Shown piece after piece: positions 1 to 7,523 of a stretch of 64,000 nucleotides of DNA (within the stretch, counting starts at the first letter, position 1; each line of letters opens with the position of its first letter). The position numbers were made by a program, and so were the translations under genes. This DNA comes from VHCN01 sp964589935. GTDB lineage: Bacteria; Verrucomicrobiota; Verrucomicrobiia; Limisphaerales; VHCN01. The notes under the pieces were generated by a model that worked only from the letters and a program-made list of their open reading frames with translations, ran no database searches and was not told the DNA's origin. The stretch lies in assembly GCA_964589935.1 (NCBI GenBank), contig CAZPVD010000001.1, forward strand, positions 868,001 to 932,000, read 5' to 3'.

Positions 1-199
1 GTCCCTCACGGGAATCGCTCGCGATGACGAGGCTGCCCTTGCCGTCGCGGCCGCCCTTGTCGTTGCGTGAGAAGAGCGGGCGGATTTCCTCGCGCGGTGC
101 GGCAGTCTGCCAGTCGTCGGTGGGAACGGAGCCGGCGCGGGATACCGCACACGGCGTGAGAATTAGCGCGAGAAGCAAACTGGAAAGGCGTGTGTTCAT
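1..199 (-). CDS. N-terminus of a secreted protein, cut by the left window edge
   Basis: The minus-strand frame opens with ATG at 199 and stays open for 66 codons to base 1, so only the 5' end is present. Residues 1-23 form a signal peptide: a short basic start (MNTR), a Leu/Ala-rich core and a small-residue end near Ser-Arg-Ala-Gly. The mature part begins with Asp-Asp-Trp and contains PREEIRP, then Gly/Lys-rich KGGRDGKGS and a DSREG end. From memory, this resembles the N-terminal domain of secreted carbon-nitrogen hydrolases of Planctomycetes and Verrucomicrobia, but the catalytic domain lies outside the window, so the family is a guess. The signal peptide and open frame are directly visible. 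It follows the 39-residue gene on the same strand. Confidence 0.6.
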   Translation of the reverse strand, partial: MNTRLSSLLLALILTPCAVSRAGSVPTDDWQTAAPREEIRPLFSRNDKGGRDGKGSLVIASDSREG

Positions 200-316
200 G
201 GTGGCAAATGTTTCGGCGACATCCACCATGAAACACGAAGCCGCGCGACAAGTCAAACGGGCGTCTGCCAGTTTAACCAACGTTCCTGCGAGCGACGTTT
301 CCAGAAACGGACGACG

Positions 317-436
317 CTACTCCTTTCCCTTGGTCCACAGCTTGGCCCAATGCGAAAGGCCCCAGAAAAAAACTCCAAGCCCTACGAAAAAGGCGGCCAT
401 GCCCAAGGGCGAACTCCAACTGATGTCTGCGTGCAT
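317..436 (-). CDS. 39-residue single-pass membrane microprotein
   Basis: A short minus-strand frame runs from ATG at 436 to TAG at 317-319. The product starts MHADISWSSPLGMAAFF, crosses the membrane once at about residues 11-28 (Gly/Phe/Val/Leu-rich, with GLGVFFWGLS) and ends in a basic cytoplasmic-type tail, WAKLWTKGKE. The hydrophobic helix flanked by Trp residues and a Lys-rich end is a convincing membrane pattern. It sits between the kinase stop (498) and the secreted gene start (199) on the same strand, so it may be cotranscribed with either. Its function is unknown. It could be a chance frame, but the composition is unlike that of the shadow frames around it. Confidence 0.55.
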   Translation of the reverse strand: MHADISWSSPLGMAAFFVGLGVFFWGLSHWAKLWTKGKE

Positions 437-497
437 ACGTTTGTTTGTTGTTTGTTTTTACTTCGGAAAACGCGCGCACCGCCAACGGCGTGTGCCG

Positions 498-3400
498 CTA
501 CTTCTCGTTCCAGTAAATCCAGTATTCCTCGGGGAAGGCTTCTTTCCAGTCCTTGCCGTGGAGTGTCCGGCTACCACCGGAACGTTTGCCGCCGAATTCA
601 TCCGTTTCGGTGCCGAACGCTTCCGTGAAGTGGTAGCCGTTGCTGTCCTTCCAGAGTTCCGCCTTCACTTCGCGCGTGCCTTCGTGGCGGAACAGGCGGA
701 GGAAGCCCACGATGCCCACACCGCGCAGGCTGTAGCCGCCGGGGACGATGTCCTTGCCGGTGGTGCCGCGAATCTCCTTCATCATCCGCTCCGCGAGCGC
801 GATGGCCTCGTCACGAAACGGCGTGATGGTGACCTGCACCCGCCCGTTCGCGTCGGTCTTGACCGTCGCGTGCTGGCGCTCGAGCGAGAGAAAATCCCGA
901 TAGTAGCGCGGCGTGATCTTGTTCACTTCTTCGGTTTGAAGCGGTGTGAAGCCGAACTCCTGGACTTTCGCTTTGCTGTAGATTGGCCCATCCGGGCCTT
1001 TCACGAAGCCTGTCTCGCCACCGAAGGTGTAGAAAATCGGTTGCTCGGATTTCTGCGCCGATGGCGGCGAATTAGTCTTCAATGAAGCTGCTGGCGCTGA
1101 AGCATCGTTTCCTGTCAGGACATTGCCACCCGCCGCCGACTCGTTCCAGTAACTCCAGTATTCCTCGGGAAAAACCGTCTTCCAATTGTCGCCCCTCCCG
1201 CCACGGCTGCGGCTGTTGTCGGCGTGCTTCTCCTCGAAATGATAAGTGCCGCCGAGCGGGTCGCTGCTCCAGGCTTTGGCCGGCTCCTTCCAAAGCTCGG
1301 CCGTAATGGTCGTTTCGCCGCAGTGACGGAACAAGCCGAAGGCCCTCAGATTGCCCTGCCAGTCGAGATGAATGATGTCCTTGCCCGTCAAACCGATTAC
1401 GTCGGCGTTCAGGCGTGCGGCCAGCGATATGGTCTCTTCGCGAAATGGCGAAATGGTGATGACCACATGGCCGCGGTCGTCTTTCGTCACGGTCGTGTGC
1501 TGTTTTTCCAACGCGACAAACTCCTCGTAATATTTCGGAATCAGCTTGTTCACCTCCTGCGCCTGCGCCGGTGTGAGGCCGAGCTGTTTGATTTTCGATT
1601 TGCTGAACCGCGGGCCGTCCGGCCCGCGCTCAAAATCGTCCATGTGAGCGAACGTGTAGAAAATCGGCTGCTCAGAGCCTCTTGTTTTTTGCTTCTGCAA
1701 CTCGTGTAGGGTCACGGCGCACGCGACGACGAGGACGGCAGCGCCCGTGATGAAAACAAACCGCCGGCCTCCGCGATGAACACCTGCCGGCTCTGCCTGG
1801 CCGCTTGACACGGTGAACGCCGCCTTCACATCGCGCCCGCGCAGGATGATCCAGCATACCAAGGCGACGACAAAGTAAAATCCTCCCAGCCAATACGGCA
1901 CGGCCAGACCGAACCAATGCCTAGTGCAGGCGACCGTGAGGAGCACACCCACGATGATCAAGTTCGATGCGTTGACGCGTGCCAGCCGGTCTCGTCCTTG
2001 CAGTCTAGCCTTGGGCAGGAGAAACAGCGCCATCAGGGAGAGCGCCAACATTCCTACGAATTCAAATGCGTCCAAGCGCAGCGATTCGACCGACCCAACC
2101 TCCATGTCGGTGCGAAAGGCCGGAACGAGAACTCGCGCCAGACCGATGGCTGCGGCGATGACTCCAACGATGCTCAGGCCCGTAAGGACGGTCATCACGA
2201 GCGCGAGAATTTCCCGCGCATCCTGCTGCCGGAAATCTGGCTGGGTGCGTGATTCGCGTTTTTCCGTGCTGACGGAATCTGCGATCATCTGCCCGCCAGC
2301 GTTGCGTGCGGCAACGGATTTGCAATAAATCTGGCGCGCTAAGATAAAGACGCTGATGAAGGTCAGGATAAAAAACACCACCACGTCGTCTGATCCGTGG
2401 AATTCAATCAAACTCTTCACCAGATTGACGATGCCGTTCGCTACCAATACCGCGAACAAACACAACATCATTTGGACATTAAAGGGGACGGACTCGCGCT
2501 CGCCGCTAGTTTCAGAATCTTCCGTGGCGTTATTCGCTGCGTTCGGAGCCGGTGCGCCGGGCGTCTGCGGCAGGGTGCGCGCACCCGGCTGCGCGGGTGG
2601 AGCCTGGTTCGCAGAGCTGGCCCTCCGCCGACCCCACGCCATGCCGCCGAAGGACACCGGGATAGAGAGGAGCGAAAGGCCCATTCCCGTGAACCAAAGG
2701 TGCCAGAGTCGGAAGTGGACGAAAAAGGCCTTTGCCACCGGGTCATCCGCATTTCCTCCGGCGGTATGGACGCCAAACACCATGCCGCCCACGGCCACGT
2801 AGCCTATGCCGATTCCGGCGAACACGTAGGGCGCGGCAGCCAGACCGCCAATCGCAAAAACCAACGCCAGCGCCAGACCGCCAAAGCTGAACAGACCGAT
2901 GGCAGTGCCTCCAAATGCGAAGGCACCGAACGCCACGCCGCCAAAGGCGAACACGCCCGTTGCCACGCCGCCAAGGGCGACCACGCCCTTCGCCATGTCG
3001 CCAATCGCGATGATTCCCTTCGCCACGCGCACGCGGCCCGTGGTCGGGTCCGTGCCGGAGCAGATGTTCACGAGCGGCAGGCCGAAGAGTTCCGTCTTTG
3101 ACTTGTAATCGAAGCCGAACGCGCCGCGCATCGTCGGCGGCAGGCTGGACATCACGCCGCTGATGTTCTCGACCTGCGTCTTGACGTCGCTCGCGTGCTG
3201 GTAGCGCAGATGCACGTCGCGTTCAAGCGTGCGCAGGACGACTTCATCAATCCGCACGTCCACCTGGACCTTGGCCGACGGCGGCGCGAAGCGGCCCATC
3301 GGCAGCTCGCCGGTGAGCATTTCGTAGAAAACCACGCCGAGCGAATAAATGTCCGCGCGATGGTCCACCTCTTGCGGCTTCTCGAACTGCTCCGGTGCCA

Positions 3401-4337
3401 TGTAGCGCGGCGTGCCAAGCGTCATGCCCGTCGCGGTGAGCGCGAAGTCCTCCGGCGCGGGGCCGACGAGCTTGGCAAGGCCGAAGTCCGCGATCTTCAC
3501 GCGGCCCTTCGTGTCGAGCAGGATGTTCTCCGGCTTGATGTCGCGGTGGACGATGCCCTCGTCGTGCGCGTATTGGAGCGCGTCGCAGATTTTCGGCACG
3601 ATGGCCAGCGCCTCGCGCGGGGAAACTTTTCCCGCTCGCATGACGCTGCGCAGGTTGGTGCCGTCCATGAACTCCATGATGAACCAGCAGTGCCCGCCAG
3701 CCTGGCCGAAGTCGTAGACGCTGACGATGTTCGGATGGTTGAGCTTCGCCAGCGCGCGCGCCTCGCGCGCGAAGCGCTCGGCAAACGCCGGGTTGCGGCT
3801 GATTTCGGCGCGCATGATTTTCAACGCCACTAGCCGGTCGAGCTGCGGCTGGCGGGCTTTGTAAACCGCCCCCATGCCGCCCGCGCCGAGCAGTTCGAGG
3901 ACTTCAAGCTGCGGAAACAGCTTCGCGACTTCGGCGACACTCGGCGCGGAGGAATCGGACGCGGAGGAACTTCCGCCGGGCTTGAGCGTCGGCGAGTCCG
4001 CGGGCGGCGGGATGTTTGTTCCGAGGCCGGCTTTCATCAAGCAGGCGGGGCAAAGTCCTTGCGGCGCGTCCGGCGGCAACGGCGTCTGGCAGGAGTTGCA
4101 GATGCGGAGCGTGGGTTCGATGGGCGGCGGTTGGACTGGCGGTGGCGCAGGGGCTTTGGGGTTTTGAGATCGGTAAGCCAGCAGAAGTTCACGTAGTTTT
4201 TCCAAAACTTCCGGCAAAATAGGTGAAATGAGATAAAGCGCCAAACCGCCGAAAATCAGGGTGAAAACCAATGTCTGTCCTATGGCAGTAATCTGGTCCG
4301 CATCCAGAAACCCTAGCATGGCCAAATTCGCGTTCAT
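498..4337 (-). CDS. Membrane-associated Ser/Thr protein kinase with zinc ribbon and tandem C-terminal repeats
   Basis: This is a 1279-aa protein. An N-terminal membrane segment (about residues 20-42) is followed by a Pro-rich stretch and a four-cysteine zinc ribbon (C80, C83, C96, C99). A Hanks-type kinase domain spans about 146-395: glycine loop GAGGMG at 151-156, Lys173 in ALKIM, HRDIKPEN with D266, DFG with D284, and APEQ at 314-317. All key residues are present, so it should be active. Residues 441-523 form a Gly-rich hydrophobic array in which GG recurs about every ten residues. Further membrane segments follow. The C-terminus holds two copies of a module of about 170 residues, each starting near EQPIFYTF and ending near FPEEYW-YWNE (about 890-1060 and 1095-1279). 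An ECF sigma gene of the kinase-linked type lies directly upstream, which suggests kinase-dependent transcription control. The signal sensed by the C-terminal modules is unknown. Confidence 0.93.
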   Translation of the reverse strand: MNANLAMLGFLDADQITAIGQTLVFTLIFGGLALYLISPILPEVLEKLRELLLAYRSQNPKAPAPPPVQPPPIEPTLRICNSCQTPLPPDAPQGLCPACLMKAGLGTNIPPPADSPTLKPGGSSSASDSSAPSVAEVAKLFPQLEVLELLGAGGMGAVYKARQPQLDRLVALKIMRAEISRNPAFAERFAREARALAKLNHPNIVSVYDFGQAGGHCWFIMEFMDGTNLRSVMRAGKVSPREALAIVPKICDALQYAHDEGIVHRDIKPENILLDTKGRVKIADFGLAKLVGPAPEDFALTATGMTLGTPRYMAPEQFEKPQEVDHRADIYSLGVVFYEMLTGELPMGRFAPPSAKVQVDVRIDEVVLRTLERDVHLRYQHASDVKTQVENISGVMSSLPPTMRGAFGFDYKSKTELFGLPLVNICSGTDPTTGRVRVAKGIIAIGDMAKGVVALGGVATGVFAFGGVAFGAFAFGGTAIGLFSFGGLALALVFAIGGLAAAPYVFAGIGIGYVAVGGMVFGVHTAGGNADDPVAKAFFVHFRLWHLWFTGMGLSLLSIPVSFGGMAWGRRRASSANQAPPAQPGARTLPQTPGAPAPNAANNATEDSETSGERESVPFNVQMMLCLFAVLVANGIVNLVKSLIEFHGSDDVVVFFILTFISVFILARQIYCKSVAARNAGGQMIADSVSTEKRESRTQPDFRQQDAREILALVMTVLTGLSIVGVIAAAIGLARVLVPAFRTDMEVGSVESLRLDAFEFVGMLALSLMALFLLPKARLQGRDRLARVNASNLIIVGVLLTVACTRHWFGLAVPYWLGGFYFVVALVCWIILRGRDVKAAFTVSSGQAEPAGVHRGGRRFVFITGAAVLVVACAVTLHELQKQKTRGSEQPIFYTFAHMDDFERGPDGPRFSKSKIKQLGLTPAQAQEVNKLIPKYYEEFVALEKQHTTVTKDDRGHVVITISPFREETISLAARLNADVIGLTGKDIIHLDWQGNLRAFGLFRHCGETTITAELWKEPAKAWSSDPLGGTYHFEEKHADNSRSRGGRGDNWKTVFPEEYWSYWNESAAGGNVLTGNDASAPAASLKTNSPPSAQKSEQPIFYTFGGETGFVKGPDGPIYSKAKVQEFGFTPLQTEEVNKITPRYYRDFLSLERQHATVKTDANGRVQVTITPFRDEAIALAERMMKEIRGTTGKDIVPGGYSLRGVGIVGFLRLFRHEGTREVKAELWKDSNGYHFTEAFGTETDEFGGKRSGGSRTLHGKDWKEAFPEEYWIYWNEK

Positions 4338-4424
4338 AAGCGGTGTTCCTTTCTACAGTTTCATGTTCACCCCTTACAGAAGAAAAACCGGCGGAAGGTT
4401 ACAGGAAAAATGATCGAGACTTTG

Positions 4425-4512
4425 AACCGCAGATAAACGCGGATGAACGCAGATGACTTGCGCCTCGTGGAATCCCTTTTGAATCTGCGTATATCTGCGT
4501 TTATCTGCGGTT
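4425..4512. repeat. Long imperfect inverted repeat with CGCAGAT arms
   Basis: Two 30-bp arms at 4425-4454 and 4483-4512 are reverse complements with about three mismatches. The left arm begins AACCGCAGATAAACGC and the right arm ends TTTATCTGCGGTT. Each arm contains repeated 'CGCAGAT/AAACGC' words. The structure lies between the ECF sigma stop and the kinase start and would form a large stem with a loop of about 28 bp. Similar AACCGCAGATAAACGC words are, from memory, scattered between genes in Verrucomicrobia, so this is probably a dispersed palindromic repeat rather than a dedicated regulatory site. It could still attenuate read-through between sigma and kinase. Confidence 0.75.
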
Positions 4513-4517
4513 AGACT

Positions 4518-5270
4518 TTAACCGCTCAAGGCGGCGAAGAGATGCCGCATCTCCTCCTCCACTTCGGCAGCGGTGGCGACGGTGTTGGCGATTTCCGCAC
4601 GCAGCAATTCGCGATAGCGCTGTCGCAAGCGGTGAACAGCGACCTTCACCGCGCCTTCGCTCATGCCGAGTGTTGCGCCGAGTTCCGCGTAAGGCAGCAA
4701 CGCGCGATCGCCAGTGAGACAGCCTTTCAGCGCGTCGAAGTTGTTAATTTTCCCACTCGCAACGTGCTCCTCACGCAAGCGCGTGAGCACGAGATCGAGC
4801 ACCGTCAACGCCCAGCGACGCTCGAAAAGTTTGTCCGGGGACTCGTTGTGCGCCGGCTCGACACCGTAGCGCGACTCCGCATCGCCCGCTTCGAGAGGGA
4901 TCAACTTTTGCCCGCCGCCGCGCTTTTGCGCGTTCGCCCGGTGCCATTCGTTCGCAAGGAAGTGCTTCATCGCCGCCAGCAGGAACGAGCGGAAACGCCC
5001 CTTTTCGCGCTGAACGTCCGCGAGGTAGTTCTTCTCCAGAAGCCGCGCGAAAAACTCCTGCGTCAAGTCCTGCGCATCGTGAGCGTCGTGTCCCTGTCGG
5101 CGCACATAGGCGTAAAGCGGAAACCAGTAGTCGCGGCAGAGCTTTTCCAGCGCGGTGCGCGCGTGCGTCGAGTCGCTGCGGCCCGCGGCGAGCACCGCCG
5201 TCCACTGCGTCGTGACGAACTGCGCCGCTCCAGCGGGCTGGGTTTCGCGGCTGTGGGATGTATCGGACAT
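4518..5270 (-). CDS. ECF-type RNA polymerase sigma factor (kinase-linked group)
   Basis: This 250-aa protein has the layout of the large ECF sigma factors of Verrucomicrobia and Planctomycetes. Region 2 lies at about residues 38-105 (FPLYAYVRR, DAQDLTQEFFARLLE, FRSFLLAAMKHFLANEW). Region 4 lies at about 190-225 (LPYAELGATLGMSEGAVKVA followed by HRLRQRYREL), a helix-turn-helix for the -35 element. A charged linker with a Gly/Lys/Arg patch lies between them. No anti-sigma gene adjoins; instead a Ser/Thr kinase follows 180 bp downstream on the same strand. This matches the known pairing of such factors with Hanks kinases, where phosphorylation is thought to set sigma activity. The start is the first ATG, just inside the divergent intergenic region. 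Confidence 0.92.
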   Translation of the reverse strand: MSDTSHSRETQPAGAAQFVTTQWTAVLAAGRSDSTHARTALEKLCRDYWFPLYAYVRRQGHDAHDAQDLTQEFFARLLEKNYLADVQREKGRFRSFLLAAMKHFLANEWHRANAQKRGGGQKLIPLEAGDAESRYGVEPAHNESPDKLFERRWALTVLDLVLTRLREEHVASGKINNFDALKGCLTGDRALLPYAELGATLGMSEGAVKVAVHRLRQRYRELLRAEIANTVATAAEVEEEMRHLFAALSG

Positions 5271-5349
5271 GGCGCGGGCGCGCTCGACATTTCCGGGCGG
5301 CGGGCCTAATTAAAGCGCCGGCTCACGACGCCGACAAAGCAATTCACCG
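5271..5349. promoter_or_regulatory. Short divergent promoter region
   Basis: These 79 bp separate the divergent ECF sigma gene and dienelactone hydrolase gene, so they must hold at least parts of both promoters. An AT-rich stretch near 5308-5315 (CTAATTAAAG) is the only low-GC patch and is a plausible -10 region for one direction. No clear -35 or operator could be assigned. Confidence 0.3.
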
Positions 5350-6141
5350 ATGATTCTCAAAGACAACGAACACACCGACCTCGCGACACCGTTCGGCCCG
5401 ATGCGCACCTACATTTTCCGTCCCGTCGCGGAAGGGCGCTATCCGGGTGTGCTGTTGTTCTCGGAGATTTTCCAGGTGACGGGGCCGATTCGTCGCACGG
5501 CGGCGTTGCTCGCCGGGCACGGCTTTGTCGTGGCGGTGCCGGAGATTTATCACGAGTTCCTGCCGGCGGGCACTGTGCTCGCCTACGACCAGGCCGGCGC
5601 GGACAAAGGCAATGAGTTGAAGACGACGAAGGAACTCGCGAGCTACGACGCCGACGCGCGCGCGGCGCTGGACTTCCTCAAGTCGCATCCCGCCTGCACC
5701 GGCAGGCTCGGCGTGATGGGCATCTGCATCGGCGGGCATCTGAGCTTTCGCGCGGCGATGAACGCGGACGTGCTGGCGGGCGTGTGCTTTTACGCGACGG
5801 ACATTCACAAGCGCGGCCTCGCGAAGGGCAAGAACGACAACTCGCTCGATCGCGTGCGGGACATCCGTGGCGAAATGCTGATGATCTGGGGCCGGCAGGA
5901 CCCGCACGTGCCGGGCGAAGGCCGCGCGAAAATTTACCAGGCGATGAACGATGCCGGGCTGCGTTTCACGTGGCACGAGTTCAATGGCCAGCACGCATTC
6001 CTGCGCGACGAGGGCCATCGTTACGACCCCGAACTCGCGCTCAAGAGCTACGGCCTTGCGCTGGAACTTTTCAAACGCAAACTTGGCGAAGGCGACCTGC
6101 CCGCGAAGGCGGCAACCGGCGCCGCAGAAACCAAACATTGA
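5350..6141 (+). CDS. Dienelactone hydrolase family protein
   Basis: This 263-aa cytoplasmic alpha/beta hydrolase has a complete Cys-Asp-His triad. The nucleophile is C126 in the elbow GVMGICIGGH, the acid is D184 in WGRQDPHVPG, and the base is H215 in FNGQHAFLRD. The length is normal for the dienelactone hydrolase (DLH) family, which opens lactone rings of dienelactones and related esters. The true substrate cannot be told from sequence. The stop overlaps the start of the next gene by one base (TGATG at 6139-6143), so the two genes are translationally coupled. The partners are a polytopic membrane protein and a secreted protein, not chlorocatechol genes, which argues against a classical catabolic role. 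Confidence 0.92.
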   Translation: MILKDNEHTDLATPFGPMRTYIFRPVAEGRYPGVLLFSEIFQVTGPIRRTAALLAGHGFVVAVPEIYHEFLPAGTVLAYDQAGADKGNELKTTKELASYDADARAALDFLKSHPACTGRLGVMGICIGGHLSFRAAMNADVLAGVCFYATDIHKRGLAKGKNDNSLDRVRDIRGEMLMIWGRQDPHVPGEGRAKIYQAMNDAGLRFTWHEFNGQHAFLRDEGHRYDPELALKSYGLALELFKRKLGEGDLPAKAATGAAETKH

Positions 6142-7370
6142 TGAACGTCGCCGCCAACACCGTTTCTGCGGAACGTTTCCCAGCCGACGCGCGGCAGGAA
6201 GTCGTCCCATGGCATTGCCTCGCGGTCGTCCTCGGCGCGGCGTGCATTCCCATCGGCGTGTTGTGGGACATCTCGTGGCATTCGACCATCGGCCGCGACA
6301 CGTTCTGGACGCCGGCGCACATTGTCATCTACCTCGGCGGCGTGGTGCCGGGGCTTTCATGCGGATGGCTTGCGTTCAAAACGACGTTCTTCGGCACGGA
6401 GGAAGAGCGCGCGGCGTCGGTGAAGCTGTTCGGGGCGCGCGCGCCGCTGGGCGCGTGGGTGACGATCTGGGGCGCACTGGCGATGCTGACGAGCGCGCCC
6501 TTCGACGACTGGTGGCACAACGCCTACGGTCTGGACGTGCAGATCATCAGCCCGCCGCATTCCGTCCTAGCGGCGGGGATTTTTTCCGTCGCGCTTGGTT
6601 CGCTTCTGCTGGTGCTGGCGTGGCAGAACCGCGCCGGTGGCATCGCGCGGCAGCAGCTTGCGCTGCTTTTCACACTGATGATCGGCCTCATGGTGGCGAT
6701 GAATTCAGTCTGGGTCACGGAGGAGAGTTTTCCCAACCAGCAGCACGGCATCACATTTTACATCGTTTGCATCCTCGTGTATTTGCCGCTGCTGGTGACC
6801 GCGCCGCGCGCCTCGGCGCGACGCTGGTCCGCCACCATCGCAGCGGTGACCTACATGGTCATCCTGTGCGGAATGATCTGGACGCTGCCGCTCTTCGCCG
6901 CGACGCCGAAACTCGCGCCAATCTACCGCAACGTCACGCACATGGTGCCGCCGGCCTTTCCGCTCCTGCTCGTCGTCCCCGCGCTGGCGATTGACCTCAT
7001 CATGTCCCGGTGGCCCGTTGATGCCGTCATCGCGGACGCGCAACCGTCGCGGCTGCTCTTCCGCCGCGGCTGGTGGAAGGAATGGCTTCTTGCCGCGGCA
7101 TTGGGAACGGCCTTTCTCGGCCTGCTCCTCCTCGTGCAGTGGAATTTCTCAAAATTCCTCCTGAGCGACGCGGCGAACAACGGGTTCTTCGCCCGCGAAG
7201 GCCACTGGCCCTACTACGCGCAGATGGGCGAATGGGGTAACCGCTTCTGGGAAGGGGACAGGCATCCGGCGCCCAACGTGCCACGCCTGGCTGCGACATG
7301 GGTGCTCGCGCTGCTGGCCGCGCGCTTCGGGCTGTGGCAGGGCGACTGGATGAAACGCGTGTGCCGGTAA
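6141..7370 (+). CDS. Polytopic membrane protein of unknown function
   Basis: The chosen start is ATG at 6141, overlapping the dienelactone hydrolase stop; upstream in-frame codons lie inside the previous gene. The 409-aa product contains about eight to ten hydrophobic segments, including CLAVVLGAACIPIGVLWD near the N-terminus, a WTPAHIVIYLGG segment and a C-terminal WVLALLAARFG. Conserved-looking polar spots inside the membrane region are DISWHSTIGRD, FDDWWHNAYG and SPPHSVLAAG, with several His and Asp residues that could bind metal or haem. I do not recognise the family. The following gene encodes a secreted protein with HLHP motifs, so the pair may work together at the membrane, possibly in metal handling. 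Confidence 0.8.
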   Translation: MNVAANTVSAERFPADARQEVVPWHCLAVVLGAACIPIGVLWDISWHSTIGRDTFWTPAHIVIYLGGVVPGLSCGWLAFKTTFFGTEEERAASVKLFGARAPLGAWVTIWGALAMLTSAPFDDWWHNAYGLDVQIISPPHSVLAAGIFSVALGSLLLVLAWQNRAGGIARQQLALLFTLMIGLMVAMNSVWVTEESFPNQQHGITFYIVCILVYLPLLVTAPRASARRWSATIAAVTYMVILCGMIWTLPLFAATPKLAPIYRNVTHMVPPAFPLLLVVPALAIDLIMSRWPVDAVIADAQPSRLLFRRGWWKEWLLAAALGTAFLGLLLLVQWNFSKFLLSDAANNGFFAREGHWPYYAQMGEWGNRFWEGDRHPAPNVPRLAATWVLALLAARFGLWQGDWMKRVCR

Positions 7371-7396
7371 CACCGCGATGAGCCACAAAGAGTCAC

Positions 7397-7523
7397 AAGA
7401 AGCACAAGGCCTGCGGCGGAACGTCTTGCACGACGAGTCGTCTCCGGTAACAGCGCGGATGAAGCCTTCGCCCTTCCGTTGTCTGCATCGCGCATCCCGG
7501 GCATTGCGCTTTTTGTGCTTCTT
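7397..7523. repeat. Palindromic element with AAGAAGCACAA arms
   Basis: An 11-bp word at 7397-7407 (AAGAAGCACAA) is repeated in inverse at 7513-7523. The left arm sits in a longer purine-rich run (CACAAAGAGTCACAAGAAG) typical of a repeat I associate with Verrucomicrobia. The right arm falls inside the coding sequence for the signal peptide of the next gene. A related run is at 17325-17360. It is probably the remnant of a dispersed palindrome. Confidence 0.45.

Noticed and set aside
24..1085. 353-codon open frame on the plus strand
   Set aside because: It lies opposite the kinase C-terminus and the secreted gene start, and reads as Arg/Val/Ala-rich sequence with no domain. It is an antisense shadow of GC-rich coding DNA.
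5784..6140. Upstream extension of the polytopic membrane protein
   Set aside because: It lies inside the dienelactone hydrolase gene. The ATG at 6141 with stop-start overlap is a much better start.
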